A DNA stretch of 64,000 bases from Desulfomicrobium macestii (GCF_014873765.1 NZ_JADBGG010000025.1:1-64000), one strand, 5' to 3'. Counted from the stretch's first letter, positions 7,521 to 19,290 are shown. Numbers and translations: made by a program. The notes: generated by a model not told the origin, from the letters alone.

Positions 7521-8714
7521 ATGGCAAAAATATATGTAGAAGGTCTGTATAAAATTTTCGGCCCCAACCCGAAGAAAGCTCTGCAGATGTTATCCCAAGG
7601 CAAAAGCAAGGACGACATCATGGCCTCCACCCGGCACGGCGTAGGCGTCAACAACGCCAATTTCGAAGTGCATGAAGGGGAGATCGTGGTAGTCATGGGC
7701 CTGTCCGGCAGCGGAAAATCCACGCTGGTGCGCTGTCTGAACCGCCTGATCACGCCTACCGCAGGCAAGATTCTCATCGACGGACGCGATGTCCTGACCA
7801 TGGGCGAGGACGAACTGCGGCAGTTGCGACAACGCAAGATGGGCATGGTCTTCCAAAATTTCGCCCTCTTTCCGCACCGCACCGTGCTCGAAAACGCCGC
7901 CCTCGGCCTTGAAATCCAGGGTATGGACAGGGAGCAACGGCTGAAACTTGCCGATGAAGCCCTCTCCCTGGTCGGACTTGACGGATGGGGCGCATCATAT
8001 CCGCGCCAGCTGTCCGGCGGGATGCAGCAGCGAGTCGGACTTGCCAGGGCGCTGGCCCTGAGTCCCGACATCCTGCTCATGGACGAAGCCTTCAGTGCGC
8101 TCGATCCCCTCATCCGTCGCGACATGCAGGACGAACTGATCAGCCTGCAGGAACGGATGCAGAAAACCATCGTCTTCATATCGCATGACCTGGACGAAGC
8201 CCTGAAGCTCGGCGACCGCATCATTCTAATGAAGGACGGCGCCATCGTGCAGATTGGATCACCGGAAGAAATCCTGACCCACCCGGCCGATGAATACGTA
8301 GCGCGATTCGTCGAGGACGTGGACATCACCAAAGTCCTGACCGCCGAATCCGTCATGAAGCACAGCGAGGCCGTGGCCTATCTGCGCACAGACGGTCCCC
8401 GTGCGGCCCTGCGCAAGATGCGTAAGCACAACATCGCCCATCTCTTCGTCGTGGACCACACGCACCGGCTGGTAGGGATCGTCTCCGCCGACGCGGCGGC
8501 CATCCTGGCCCAACGCGGCGAGGGAAGCCTGACCGAAGCCATCTGCACGGATATCAAGACCGTTTTTCCGGACACGGCAGCTCATGATCTCTTCAGCATA
8601 ATGGCCGATCTGCCTTACCCGCTGGCCGTGGTCGATGAAGCAAACAAGTTCAAGGGAGTCATTGTACGCGGCACACTTGTCGCGGCCCTGGCTGAAAGAG
8701 GAGGTGCCGCATGA
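7521..8714 (+). CDS. proV: Glycine betaine/proline ABC transporter ATP-binding protein
   Basis: 397 aa. The ATPase domain has Walker A GLSGSGKST, signature LSGGMQQRVGLARAL and Walker B ILLMDEAFSALDP, with two C-terminal CBS domains (about residues 280-395). These CBS domains are typical of the ProV/OpuAA subfamily, where they sense ionic strength. It energises uptake of osmoprotectants across the inner membrane. The start at 7521 has an AGGAG site; the TTG/ATG-like start at 7503 lacks one. The stop overlaps proW by 4 bp (ATGA), so the two are coupled. Confidence 0.95.
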   Translation: MAKIYVEGLYKIFGPNPKKALQMLSQGKSKDDIMASTRHGVGVNNANFEVHEGEIVVVMGLSGSGKSTLVRCLNRLITPTAGKILIDGRDVLTMGEDELRQLRQRKMGMVFQNFALFPHRTVLENAALGLEIQGMDREQRLKLADEALSLVGLDGWGASYPRQLSGGMQQRVGLARALALSPDILLMDEAFSALDPLIRRDMQDELISLQERMQKTIVFISHDLDEALKLGDRIILMKDGAIVQIGSPEEILTHPADEYVARFVEDVDITKVLTAESVMKHSEAVAYLRTDGPRAALRKMRKHNIAHLFVVDHTHRLVGIVSADAAAILAQRGEGSLTEAICTDIKTVFPDTAAHDLFSIMADLPYPLAVVDEANKFKGVIVRGTLVAALAERGGAA

Positions 8715-9547
8715 ACGAGTACAAACTGCCGGTAGGCGAAGTCATCGAGACTGGCATCGACTTTCTGGTCGAACACTTGTCATTTATCACCAAAGCCAGC
8801 GCCGAGGTGGTCGAGACGCTGCTGGGGGCCATGGAAAGCGGCCTGCTGCTCATCCCCATCCCGGTTTTCATCGTGCTGGTGGGAGCCTGCGTATGGTTCC
8901 TGACCAAGGAGCGCAAACTCACCCTGGGCAGCGCTCTCGGCCTTGCGCTGATCTGGAACATGGGACTTTGGACCGCGACGGTCAGCACCATCGCCCTGGT
9001 TCTGGTCGCCACGCTCTGCGCCATCGCCATCGGCGTACCGCTGGGTATCTGCGCGGCCATCAGCAAAGGCACATACAAGGTGGTCATGCCCGTCCTCGAC
9101 GTGATGCAGACCATGCCGGCCTTTGTCTATCTGATCCCGGCCATCCCCTTTTTCGGGCTGGGCAAGACAGCGGCCATTTTTTCCACGGTCATTTTTTCAA
9201 TGCCTCCGGCGATCCGCTTCACGTGCCTCGGAATCCGACAGATTCCCGCGGAGCTTGTGGAATGTTCCACCGCTTTCGGCGCAACGCGCATGCAGAGACT
9301 GTACAAGCTGGACCTGCCCCTGGCCGCGCCGACCATCATGGCCGGCATCAACCAGACGGTCATGCTGGCCCTGTCCATGGTCGTCATCGCGTCCATGATC
9401 GGCGCCAAGGGTCTGGGCGGAGAGGTTTGGAAAGCCATCCAGCGCCTGCAGATGGGGCGCGGATTCGAGGCGGGCATAGCCATTGTCATCGTGGCCATGA
9501 TCCTGGACCGGGTGCTGCAGAAGCTTGGCACCCGAAAAGAAAACTAA
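8711..9547 (+). CDS. proW: Glycine betaine/proline ABC transporter permease
   Basis: 278-aa inner-membrane permease with several hydrophobic segments and the EAA-loop sequence ELVECSTAFGATRMQRLYKLDLP, which contacts the ATPase. It is shorter than Escherichia coli ProW (about 350 aa), matching the compact OpuAB form that lacks the long N-terminal periplasmic extension. It is translationally coupled to proV and followed 16 bp later by proX. Confidence 0.95.
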   Translation: MNEYKLPVGEVIETGIDFLVEHLSFITKASAEVVETLLGAMESGLLLIPIPVFIVLVGACVWFLTKERKLTLGSALGLALIWNMGLWTATVSTIALVLVATLCAIAIGVPLGICAAISKGTYKVVMPVLDVMQTMPAFVYLIPAIPFFGLGKTAAIFSTVIFSMPPAIRFTCLGIRQIPAELVECSTAFGATRMQRLYKLDLPLAAPTIMAGINQTVMLALSMVVIASMIGAKGLGGEVWKAIQRLQMGRGFEAGIAIVIVAMILDRVLQKLGTRKEN

Positions 9548-9563
9548 AACAAAGGAGTTACCT

Positions 9564-10403
9564 GTGAAAAGAATTCTACTTACCATCGCGTGTCTGATGC
9601 TCTTGATTCAACCTGCCATGGCCGCCAAGGGCAAGGTTCGCATCGCTTACGTCGAATGGGACTGCGCCACGGCCAGCACTACGGTTGCCAAGGCCGCGCT
9701 GGAAGAAATGGGTTATGAAGTCGAAACCCTCGCGGTCGCGGCAGCAGCCATGTGGCAGGCCCTTGGAACCGGCGACGTTGACGCCATGGTCACCGCCTGG
9801 TTGCCCGTGACCCATGCCGACTATTACGCAAAGGTCAAAGACAAGGTCGAAAAAGTGTCCGTGGTCTCCGGCGGAGCCAAGCTTGGCTGGGCCGTGCCTG
9901 CGTACGTTACCATCAACTCCATTGAGGAGCTGAACGCCAACGCCGACAAATTCAACGGCAAGATCATCGGCATCGACCCGGGCGCCGGCCTCATGAAGCT
10001 GTCCGAACAGGTCATCGCCGACTACAAGCTGGACAAGCTGGAACTGATGGAAGGCAGTGGTGCAACCATGACCGCAGCCCTGGACAATGCCATAAAGAAC
10101 AAGGAATGGGTGGTCGTCACCGCTTGGTCCCCACACTGGATGTTCGGCAAGTGGGAACTCAAGTACCTGGAAGACCCCAAGGGCATCCTTGGCGGCGAAG
10201 AACAGATCGAGGCCATCGTGCGCAAGGGCCTGGACAAGGACATGCCTGAAGTTCATGCCTTCTTCTCCAACTTCAAGTGGGATTCCCCGGCACAGCTGCA
10301 GATGGTCATGGCCTGGAACCAGGAAGGCGGAAGCCCCGAGGAAAACGCCCAGCGTTTCCTGAAGGAATATCCGGAGACCGTGAAGCGCTGGATGGGCAAA
10401 TAA
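9564..10403 (+). CDS. proX: Glycine betaine/proline ABC transporter periplasmic substrate-binding protein
   Basis: 279 aa starting from GTG at 9564, which has an AAAGGAG site 7 bp upstream. The earlier in-frame ATG at 9525 lies inside proW and would spoil the signal peptide. MKRILLTIACLMLLIQP is a classic signal peptide with likely cleavage after AMA. The mature part is an OpuAC-type binding protein; aromatic residues (MWQALGTG, TAWLPVTHADYY, GWAVPAYV, WSPHWMF) could form the cage that binds the quaternary amine. It is the last gene of proVWX, followed by a strong terminator. Confidence 0.94.
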   Translation: MKRILLTIACLMLLIQPAMAAKGKVRIAYVEWDCATASTTVAKAALEEMGYEVETLAVAAAAMWQALGTGDVDAMVTAWLPVTHADYYAKVKDKVEKVSVVSGGAKLGWAVPAYVTINSIEELNANADKFNGKIIGIDPGAGLMKLSEQVIADYKLDKLELMEGSGATMTAALDNAIKNKEWVVVTAWSPHWMFGKWELKYLEDPKGILGGEEQIEAIVRKGLDKDMPEVHAFFSNFKWDSPAQLQMVMAWNQEGGSPEENAQRFLKEYPETVKRWMGK

Positions 10404-10428
10404 CCGCAGTCTTAAACACGACGCTAAA

Positions 10429-10475
10429 CGGCTCGGGCCAGGGATATGATCCCCGGCCCGAGCCGTTTTTTTTTT
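10429..10475 (+). terminator. Rho-independent terminator of proVWX
   Basis: The stem CGGCTCGGGCC / GGCCCGAGCCG is followed by a run of ten T, 26 bp after the proX stop. Confidence 0.95.
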
Positions 10476-10492
10476 GCTTTCCCGGATGACAA

Positions 10493-10523
10493 GTCCTATA
10501 AGACCTATAGGTCCCATGGGACC
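10493..10523. repeat. Overlapping palindromic intergenic repeat
   Basis: Three palindromes overlap in a row: GTCCTATAAGAC (10493-10504, one mismatch pair), GACCTATAGGTC (10502-10513, perfect) and GGTCCCATGGGACC (10510-10523, perfect). The unit resembles a GGTCCYATRGGACC motif repeated head to tail between the convergent proX and secA. It lies between two terminators; its function is unknown. Confidence 0.7.
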
Positions 10524-10552
10524 CATAAATTTCCGCCAGAGGCATCTCCCCA

Positions 10553-10582
10553 ACAAAAAACCCCGGCTCGCACCGGGGTTTT
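10553..10582. terminator. Terminator of secA (hairpin with flanking A and T runs)
   Basis: The CCCCGG / CCGGGG stem with a 6-nt loop is flanked by an A run on the left (10555-10560, giving a U tract for minus-strand transcripts) and TTTT on the right, so it could act in both directions. It begins 4 bp past the secA stop. Confidence 0.85.
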
Positions 10583-10586
10583 CTGA

Positions 10587-13103
<2,517 letters not shown>

Positions 13104-13242
13104 GAATACTCCCGACTCGTTGGTCTTGGGGATAAAAGAGTCTCTTGCCGGGGGGCGGGTGCTCCGGCTAGAAATCGGACCCATGCCCCGAGCTCACGCA
13201 CTAGGGCAGATTTTTTACAATTACAACCGCAAGAAGGCAGCC

Positions 13243-13824
13243 ATGAACGAGCATAACCGCGCCCTATTGATCATCGACATGCAACACGACTTCGCCGTGC
13301 CCGGCGGGGCCTGCGAGGTAGCCGGGGCCCATGCCACCATTCCGGTCATCCGCAAGGTCCTGACCCGATTTCGGGACCTTGGCTTGCCGGTCTTTCACAT
13401 CGTGCGCGAATACCGCAGCGATGGCTCCGACGTCGAAATTTCCCGCCTTGAAGCCTTGAAAACCCGGCCCATGGTGGTTCCCGGCACTCCGGGAGTGCGC
13501 ATCGCGCCAGGGCTTGAGCCCATCGAGGGCGAGTACCGCATCGTCAAAAAACGCTTTAGCGCGTTCATGTTCACGGAGCTCGACCTGATCCTGCGCCGCA
13601 AGGGAATCACGCACCTGGCCGTGACCGGCACTCAGCTGCCTTTTTGCCTGCGCACAACCCTGTTTGACGGATTGAGCCTGGGCTACCACATGACCCTGCT
13701 GACCGACGCCTCTTCCTCGCGCACGCAACAGATCCACCTGGCCAACATCCAGGACATCCGGGACGCGGGCATGGCCTGCGTGAGCGTGGAGGAATATCTG
13801 CACGGCATCAACACGCCGGCCTGA
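13243..13824 (+). CDS. Isochorismatase-family cysteine hydrolase
   Basis: 193 aa. The start at 13243 gives the typical LLIIDMQHDFAVPGG N-terminus with the catalytic Asp. The nucleophile Cys sits in TGTQLPFCLRTTLFDG and the catalytic Lys in RIVKKRFSAF. The family includes nicotinamidases, isochorismatases and N-carbamoyl hydrolases; the substrate cannot be assigned. The ORF is open upstream to 13102, overlapping the secA start region, but those residues do not look like this family and an AAGAAGG site precedes 13243. It is transcribed divergently from secA. Confidence 0.85.
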   Translation: MNEHNRALLIIDMQHDFAVPGGACEVAGAHATIPVIRKVLTRFRDLGLPVFHIVREYRSDGSDVEISRLEALKTRPMVVPGTPGVRIAPGLEPIEGEYRIVKKRFSAFMFTELDLILRRKGITHLAVTGTQLPFCLRTTLFDGLSLGYHMTLLTDASSSRTQQIHLANIQDIRDAGMACVSVEEYLHGINTPA

Positions 13825-13852
13825 TGCCGTGCCGGGGGAAGACCGCCGCCTC

Positions 13853-14317
13853 TCAGGCCCGGTTCATCTCCCGCTCGGTGTCCCGGTTCACGGCTTTCTG
13901 TTTCAAGTCCTCGCGCCGATCGTAGACCTTCTTGCCCTTGGCCAGGGCCAGTTCGATCTTGATCTTGCCGTCCTTGAAATAGAGTTTGGTCGGCACCAGG
14001 GTCAGTCCCTTCTGCTCCATCTTCGATTTGAGCGAGTGAATCTCGTGGCGATGCATGAGCAGCTTGCGCTCCCGATCCGGGACATGCTGGGCGTATCCGG
14101 CGTTGGCGTAAGTGGAGATATGCACGCCCGAGAGAAAGGCTTCGCCTTCCGTGATGCGTACATAGCCATCCATGAAGTTTACTTTTCCTTCACGCAGGGA
14201 TTTGACCTCGGAGCCGGTCAGCATGATGCCGGCCTCGATGAAATCGAGCAGTTCGAAAAAATGACGGGCCTTGCGGTTGGCCGCGATGATCTTGATGCCT
14301 GTAGGCTTGGCGCACAT
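13853..14317 (-). CDS. smpB: SsrA-binding protein SmpB
   Basis: 154 aa, the standard length. It binds tmRNA and stalled ribosomes for trans-translation. Typical stretches are the early NRKARHFFELLDFIEAG, LTGSEVKSLREGK and the basic C-terminal tail DRREDLKQKAVNRDTERE, which enters the mRNA channel. The start at 14317 has AAGGA upstream; the long open frame before it overlaps ptsI and is not SmpB. It follows ptsI by 23 bp on the same strand, probably as the last gene of the run. Confidence 0.95.
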   Translation of the reverse strand: MCAKPTGIKIIAANRKARHFFELLDFIEAGIMLTGSEVKSLREGKVNFMDGYVRITEGEAFLSGVHISTYANAGYAQHVPDRERKLLMHRHEIHSLKSKMEQKGLTLVPTKLYFKDGKIKIELALAKGKKVYDRREDLKQKAVNRDTEREMNRA

Positions 14318-14340
14318 GAAAAAATCCTTGAAGTTGAAAT

Positions 14341-16107
14341 CTAGTCGTCCACCAGGGAGGAGTAGAACATGAGCTCCTCGGGAAAACGGCGGAAGATCAT
14401 TTCCCGGACGAGCTTGTTGTTGCGGGCCACCGAATGGCTGGCCATGACCTGCTTCAGGAGGGCGTTGCATTCCTCCATGGAGGCCTGCCGGACGATGCGC
14501 TTGATGCCCGGAATGGACTGGGGCCCAAGACTGATGGAGTCGACCTGCATGCCCATGAGTACAGGGATGCAAAAGGGATCGGCCGCAAGCTCGCCGCACA
14601 GGCAGACCTCGATGCCCGCCCGGTGGGCCGAGTCCACCACCCACTTGATGGAGCGCACGATGGCCGGATGCAAGGGCTGGTACAGATAGGACACATCCTT
14701 GTTGGTGCGGTCGATGCCCAGGGAATACTGAATGAGGTCATTAGTGCCGATACTGAAAAAGTCCACCTCGCGGGCCAGAAAATCGGCGGTGATGACGGCG
14801 CTCGGCACCTCGATCATGATGCCCATGGGCATGTCCTCGCGGAAGCAGATCCCTTCCGCGTGCATCTCCTCCTGGACCTCCCGGTAGAACTTCTTGACCT
14901 CGACCAGCTCCTGCAGGCCGGAAATCATGGGAAACATGATGGACACGTTGCCAAGCACGCTGGCCTTCAGGATGGCCCGCAGCTGGGTCCGGAAGACCTC
15001 GCGGTGCTTCAGGCAGTAGCGGATGGCCCGCAGGCCCAGGGCAGGATTGGACTCTGCCGAGGACTGCATGCGCATGAGCTTGTCCGCGCCCACGTCAAGA
15101 GTGCGGATGACCAGCTTCTTGGGCGCGACCAGTGAGGCCATGTCCATGTAGATTTCAGTCAATTCGTCTTCGGTGGGCATTCCGTCGCGGTTCAGGTAGC
15201 TGTACTCGGAGCGGAACAACCCGATGCCCTCCCCGCCGTTGTCGTTGACCGCGACGACCTCTTCGAAAAGTTCGATGTTGGCCAGGACTTGCACCCGGTA
15301 GCCGTCGATGGTCTCGGCGGGAAGGTGGCAGGAGCGCATGATCGTGGCCTGATAGCCCTCGAACTGAGCCTGCAGGTCCGTGTAGCGGGCCAGTTCGTCT
15401 TCGTCGGGATCGATGATGATGCGCCCATGGAAACCGTCCAGGATGATGATCCCGCCCTCGGCCAGGTCATCTCCGAGCCCTTCCATGCCGACCACGGCCG
15501 GAATCTGCAGGGACCTTGCGAGGATGCCTGCGTGGGAGGTCTTGCCGCCCTGAGCCGTGGCAAAGGCCATGATCTTGTTGACATCCAGCTCGATGGTATC
15601 GGCCGGGGAAAGATCATGGGCCAGCAGGATGGCGCGGTGCTTGATGGCCTGATGCCCGCTCTCTCCCCCGACCAGCTTGCCCAGCACCCGTTCGGCCACC
15701 AGACGCACATCCTGCATGCGCTGCCGAAGGTATTCGTCGGCGATGGAGGCGAAGATCTCCTGTACATCCCCGACGGCCCGCTCCAGCGACCATTCCGCAT
15801 TGATCTTGGTGAGGGCGATGTGATCCAGGGCCCGTTTGCGAAACTTCTGATCGCGCAGCATCATGAGGTGCGATTCGATGATGGCCGAATGTTCCTTCAG
15901 ATCCTCCGGCACCAGGGTCAAAATCCTTTCCAGATCGTGCAGCGCGTCATCAAAGGCCCGGTTCAGCCTCTCGATTTCAAAAGGCACATCCGCATCGGAC
16001 ACGGTCTGGCGGACCGTGCCGGAGAAATGGCTTTTGTTCAGGTAATACGCGCGGCCAATGGCAATGCCGGCCGAAACGGGGATACCGAAGAGCGTGCGGG
16101 AAGCCAT
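14341..16107 (-). CDS. ptsI: Phosphoenolpyruvate-protein phosphotransferase (PTS Enzyme I)
   Basis: 588 aa, normal Enzyme I length. It moves phosphate from PEP to HPr. The active-site His lies in GGKTSHAGILARSLQIP, the PEP-binding region contains GIGLFRSEYSYLNRDGMPTE and the dimer domain contains DFFSIGTNDLIQYSLGIDR. Its start overlaps the HPr stop by one base (TGATG). With HPr and a lone IID component upstream and no complete sugar permease in view, a regulatory PTS is as likely as sugar uptake. Confidence 0.95.
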   Translation of the reverse strand: MASRTLFGIPVSAGIAIGRAYYLNKSHFSGTVRQTVSDADVPFEIERLNRAFDDALHDLERILTLVPEDLKEHSAIIESHLMMLRDQKFRKRALDHIALTKINAEWSLERAVGDVQEIFASIADEYLRQRMQDVRLVAERVLGKLVGGESGHQAIKHRAILLAHDLSPADTIELDVNKIMAFATAQGGKTSHAGILARSLQIPAVVGMEGLGDDLAEGGIIILDGFHGRIIIDPDEDELARYTDLQAQFEGYQATIMRSCHLPAETIDGYRVQVLANIELFEEVVAVNDNGGEGIGLFRSEYSYLNRDGMPTEDELTEIYMDMASLVAPKKLVIRTLDVGADKLMRMQSSAESNPALGLRAIRYCLKHREVFRTQLRAILKASVLGNVSIMFPMISGLQELVEVKKFYREVQEEMHAEGICFREDMPMGIMIEVPSAVITADFLAREVDFFSIGTNDLIQYSLGIDRTNKDVSYLYQPLHPAIVRSIKWVVDSAHRAGIEVCLCGELAADPFCIPVLMGMQVDSISLGPQSIPGIKRIVRQASMEECNALLKQVMASHSVARNNKLVREMIFRRFPEELMFYSSLVDD

Positions 16108-16385
16108 CAGCGATCCTCTCCGAACATGTCTTCAAAAAGTTTCGAAAGGCTTAAAAGGGCATCGGCGGCATCTGGGCCGTGGGCACGCAAGGTCAGCTCG
16201 GTCCCTTGCGGTGCGGCAAGGGTAAGCAGGTCAAGGATGGATTTGGCATCGGCCTCCATGTCGCAGGAGTGCACAGTGATTGAAGCCACATAACGCTGGG
16301 CTTCCTGAGAAATCTTTCCCGCGGGCCGGGCATGAAGCCCGAGGCTGTTCCCGACCCGGATAATCTTTTCCTGCACTTCATCCAT
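16107..16385 (-). CDS. ptsH: Phosphocarrier protein HPr
   Basis: 92 aa. The active-site histidine is His18 in LGLHARPAG. A serine in DAKSILDLLTLAA occupies the regulatory Ser46 position, but no HPr kinase gene is present here. It relays phosphate from Enzyme I to EIIA domains. It is directly coupled to ptsI and lies 10 bp after the IID gene. Confidence 0.93.
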   Translation of the reverse strand: MDEVQEKIIRVGNSLGLHARPAGKISQEAQRYVASITVHSCDMEADAKSILDLLTLAAPQGTELTLRAHGPDAADALLSLSKLFEDMFGEDR

Positions 16386-16395
16386 TTCAAATCAC

Positions 16396-17142
16396 CTACA
16401 TGGATACAAAAGCAAAAATCTTTTCCCAGGGTGCCATCAGGCCGCCCAGAACCAACGCCGCCAAAATCAGGGAGCGATCCCACTCACGCATGAAGCCGGC
16501 CAGGGCCAAAAGTCCGGCACAGGCGGCCCAGACCAGGGGCCACAGTCCGCCCGCAGGAGCTGCCTGCAACAGAAAAAGGGCCACCAGAACGCTGTTCATG
16601 AGCTTGAGTCGCTGCCCCCAGTCAATGAGATTCCAGGACCTTAGCCGTTGCAGAAAAGAAAGCCCCTGAGCATAGCCGCGTCCGAAGGTGTACATCTTGA
16701 AAAGCTGCAACCCGCAGAAGCACAGACAAATCCAAACCGCAAGCGTCCACGTGTATCCAGCGGCCGCCAGATTGACGCCGACCAGGGACCACAAAACCAG
16801 AAAACTGCCGCCGAAGAAAGAATCCCCCAGTGCCGACAGGGTATAAACCGTGGTCGAACGCAATTTGGGAAGGATGTCCGCAGGAAGCATTCCAAGAGCT
16901 ATCTTCTTCTCCATGGACAAAAAAATTCCGACCAAAAGGGGCGTCCAGAAGGGGTGGGTGTTGTAATGCTTCAGATAGCGGCCCCGCGCACGCTTCAAGG
17001 CTTGCGGTTCAGAAGCGTAAAGCGCACGCAGCCCCGGCTCCATGATATAGGCCAGCCCGACATTCTGCATCCCCTTGGTGTTGAATGTGGCGCCAACCAT
17101 ATATGTTCGCAGAAAAATCTGCAGCAGGATCCGCGTATCCAC
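16396..17142 (-). CDS. Mannose/fructose/sorbose-family PTS component IID (orphan)
   Basis: 248 aa starting from GTG at 17142, with the rsmI stop 2 bp upstream and GGAGTAAGG as ribosome site. It starts with the IID-type segment LLQIFLRTYMVGATFNTKGMQNVGLAYIMEP and has hydrophobic C-terminal segments (about residues 110-245). In complete systems IID forms the membrane permease together with IIC. No IIA, IIB or IIC gene lies nearby, so it is either half of a split permease encoded elsewhere or a remnant kept for PTS regulation. Confidence 0.85.
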   Translation of the reverse strand: MDTRILLQIFLRTYMVGATFNTKGMQNVGLAYIMEPGLRALYASEPQALKRARGRYLKHYNTHPFWTPLLVGIFLSMEKKIALGMLPADILPKLRSTTVYTLSALGDSFFGGSFLVLWSLVGVNLAAAGYTWTLAVWICLCFCGLQLFKMYTFGRGYAQGLSFLQRLRSWNLIDWGQRLKLMNSVLVALFLLQAAPAGGLWPLVWAACAGLLALAGFMREWDRSLILAALVLGGLMAPWEKIFAFVSM

Positions 17143-17144
17143 CC

Positions 17145-17975
17145 TTACTCCGCGTCGTGTTCCAGGATCAGTTCGTATATCTGCTTGACCGACCAGCCCC
17201 GGGTTTGATCCCGCAGGGTCCGGGCCGCGTCCTTGGCGTGCATGCCCTCAAGCATCAGGCCCTGGACCCGCTCCAGAACCTCGGCCCTGGACGTGGCGGC
17301 AATCTCTTCAGGGGGACCTATGATCACGGTCACCTCGCCCAGTAGCTCCTCAGTGAATTCCTGGAGTTGACCAAGCCTGCCATTGATAAACTGCTCATGT
17401 TTCTTGGTCAATTCCCGGGCCAGACAAAATTCCCTCTCTCCAAGCACCTCGAAGGCAAGCGCAAGGGTCGGGAGCACCCGATTCTTGCGTTCAAAGAAAA
17501 CCAGAGTAGCCCCGAGCTGTGCATAGGGCCGAAGCAAAGCGCGCGCGTCTCCGCCCTTGCGCGGCAAAAATCCAAGAAAAACAAATGGATACGGCGGAAG
17601 ACCGCTGGCCATGAGCGCCGCGATGGGCGCGCAGGGACCGGGCACCGGCACGACGCGGATCCCATGCTGACGGCAGGCCGCGACCAGACGGTAGCCGGGG
17701 TCGGCGATGAGCGGAGTTCCTGCATCGGAAACCACCGCGACATCGAGCCCCTGCTCCAGAAACGCCAGCACCTCGGCAATGCGGGAGCCCTCGTTGTGTT
17801 CGTGCAGGCTCAAAAAGCGCTTGCCCGCAATACCGGCCAGCTGCAGCAGATGACCGGCCCGCCGGGTGTCCTCGGCCAGAATGACGTCAGCTTCTTCCAG
17901 GGTTTGCCGCGCCCGGGAAGAAAAATCACCAAGGTTGCCAAGGGGCGTGGCCACGATCCAGACCGTCCCGTACAT
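17145..17975 (-). CDS. rsmI: 16S rRNA (cytidine-1402-2'-O)-methyltransferase
   Basis: 276 aa, a tetrapyrrole-methylase fold enzyme that methylates C1402 in the ribosomal decoding centre. Motifs: [15 protein letters not shown] at the N-terminus, AEDTRRAG, SDAGTPLIADPGYRLV and the VPVPGPCAPIAALMASGL loop. ATG at 17975 is preceded by GGAGG; a TTG three bases earlier is a possible alternative. Its 5' end overlaps the yraN 3' end by 50 bp. Confidence 0.94.
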   Translation of the reverse strand: MYGTVWIVATPLGNLGDFSSRARQTLEEADVILAEDTRRAGHLLQLAGIAGKRFLSLHEHNEGSRIAEVLAFLEQGLDVAVVSDAGTPLIADPGYRLVAACRQHGIRVVPVPGPCAPIAALMASGLPPYPFVFLGFLPRKGGDARALLRPYAQLGATLVFFERKNRVLPTLALAFEVLGEREFCLARELTKKHEQFINGRLGQLQEFTEELLGEVTVIIGPPEEIAATSRAEVLERVQGLMLEGMHAKDAARTLRDQTRGWSVKQIYELILEHDAE

Positions 17976-18330
17976 CAATGATATCCTCCCAGTGTTCGAC
18001 GACCGTTTCCCCGAGCAGAAAAAGTATGCTGACCAAATCGAAGCGGCATGGCCTGCTCCAGGCCCGATGCCGGCTCAGATATAACGTTCCCGCCTTGATC
18101 AGGCGCTTCTTCTTGGCCGGCCCGATGGCTTCGCCGGGCTCGCCGCGCACATCACCGGAACGGGTCTTAACCTCGACAAAGACGATCGTCCCTGCATCCT
18201 CGCAAATCAGATCGATCTCGCCGCTCGTGCAGCTGAAATTTCGTTCGACAATCCTGAGCCCTTTTTCCGCCAAAAAAGCTGCAGCCAGCTCTTCGCCGGC
18301 CTTGCCCGTGATCAGATGCCGGGCAGCCAC
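17926..18330 (-). CDS. yraN: YraN/UPF0102 family putative endonuclease
   Basis: 134 aa with the family core [45 protein letters not shown] and a helical C-terminus. The E...D...EVK arrangement is that of restriction-endonuclease-like folds; the biological role of the family is still unclear. The GTG start at 18330 has GGGAGG seven bases upstream and lies 19 bp inside rnhB, showing coupling. The extended C-terminus overlaps rsmI. Confidence 0.88.
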   Translation of the reverse strand: MAARHLITGKAGEELAAAFLAEKGLRIVERNFSCTSGEIDLICEDAGTIVFVEVKTRSGDVRGEPGEAIGPAKKKRLIKAGTLYLSRHRAWSRPCRFDLVSILFLLGETVVEHWEDIIDVRDGLDRGHAPWQPW

Positions 18331-18935
18331 AGCTGCGCCTCCCGAGGCACCGGCCCCACGCCGCGAAAACTGATCCTGTGCGCCGGGCTCGGGCCGAGAC
18401 TGCGCAGCGCATCGAGGTGCGCCTTGGTGCCGTATCCCTTGTGCAACGCGAACCCGTAGCCCGGATAGCGCTGGTCCATGCACAGCAAAAGATCGTCCCG
18501 AAAGGTCTTGGCCAGGATGGAGGCCGCTGAAATGCAGGAATGGAGAGCATCGCCGCCGACCACGGTCATTTGGGGCAGGGAAGATGGGAAACGCTGGTTG
18601 CCGTCCACCAGAACCAGGCCTGGACAGACCGTTAAGGCGTCCAGGGCACGAGCCATGGCGGCCAAGGTGGCCTGCAGGATATTGATGCGGTCGATTTCGC
18701 CGGGCCAGGAAAAACCTAAGGCCCAGGACACTGCCTGGGCCTTGATGGCTTGTGCAAGCACCGCGCGCCGTCGCGAGGAGAGCTTTTTGGAATCGGTCAG
18801 GCCCGGAAGGTCGAAATCCGGAGGCAATATGACTGCCCCCGCCACCACCGGACCGGCAAGACAGCCGCGTCCGGCCTCGTCGATGCCGGCCTGAATCTGA
18901 TCCGCGAACTGAGTGCAGCCTTTGGGGCTGAGCAA
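18312..18935 (-). CDS. rnhB: Ribonuclease HII
   Basis: 207 aa. It removes ribonucleotides and RNA primers from RNA-DNA hybrids. Catalytic acidic residues are in [19 protein letters not shown] (DEAG motif), LVDGN and the [16 protein letters not shown] stretch. No ATG fits between the rplS stop and the conserved core; the best start is TTG at 18935 with AGGA five bases upstream, 7 bp after rplS. The open frame upstream runs through rplS and is rejected. Confidence 0.9.
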   Translation of the reverse strand: MLSPKGCTQFADQIQAGIDEAGRGCLAGPVVAGAVILPPDFDLPGLTDSKKLSSRRRAVLAQAIKAQAVSWALGFSWPGEIDRINILQATLAAMARALDALTVCPGLVLVDGNQRFPSSLPQMTVVGGDALHSCISAASILAKTFRDDLLLCMDQRYPGYGFALHKGYGTKAHLDALRSLGPSPAHRISFRGVGPVPREAQLWLPGI

Positions 18936-18942
18936 ATTGATC

Positions 18943-19290
18943 CTACCAGGCGTTCTTGGTCTTGATGCGGGCAGCTTTGCCTCTGAGGCTACGCAGGTAG
19001 TAGATGCGGCTCTGACGAACCACGCCTTCGGAAATAACTTCGATGCGGTCGATGGTCGGGGCATGCAGGGGGAAGATGCGCTCCACGCCGACGCCATCGG
19101 AAACCTTGCGCACGATGAACGTGCTGTCGGTGGTGCCCTTCTTCAAACGCAGAACCACGCCCTGGAAAACCTGGATGCGTTCTTTCTCGCCTTCGATGAT
19201 GCGGGTATGCACCTTGACCGTGTCACCGGCGCGGAAGCGGGGATGGTCGGCACGCAGGTGCTCGTTTTCAATCTTCTGGATGATGTTCAT
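18943..19290 (-). CDS. rplS: 50S ribosomal protein L19
   Basis: 115 aa, full length. Family marks: [46 protein letters not shown] and the basic RRSRIYYLR-like segment near the C-terminus. It sits after trmD as in most bacteria. A short hairpin (GCGGCC / GGCCGC, 19311-19326) lies in the 48-bp gap upstream. Confidence 0.97.
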   Translation of the reverse strand: MNIIQKIENEHLRADHPRFRAGDTVKVHTRIIEGEKERIQVFQGVVLRLKKGTTDSTFIVRKVSDGVGVERIFPLHAPTIDRIEVISEGVVRQSRIYYLRSLRGKAARIKTKNAW

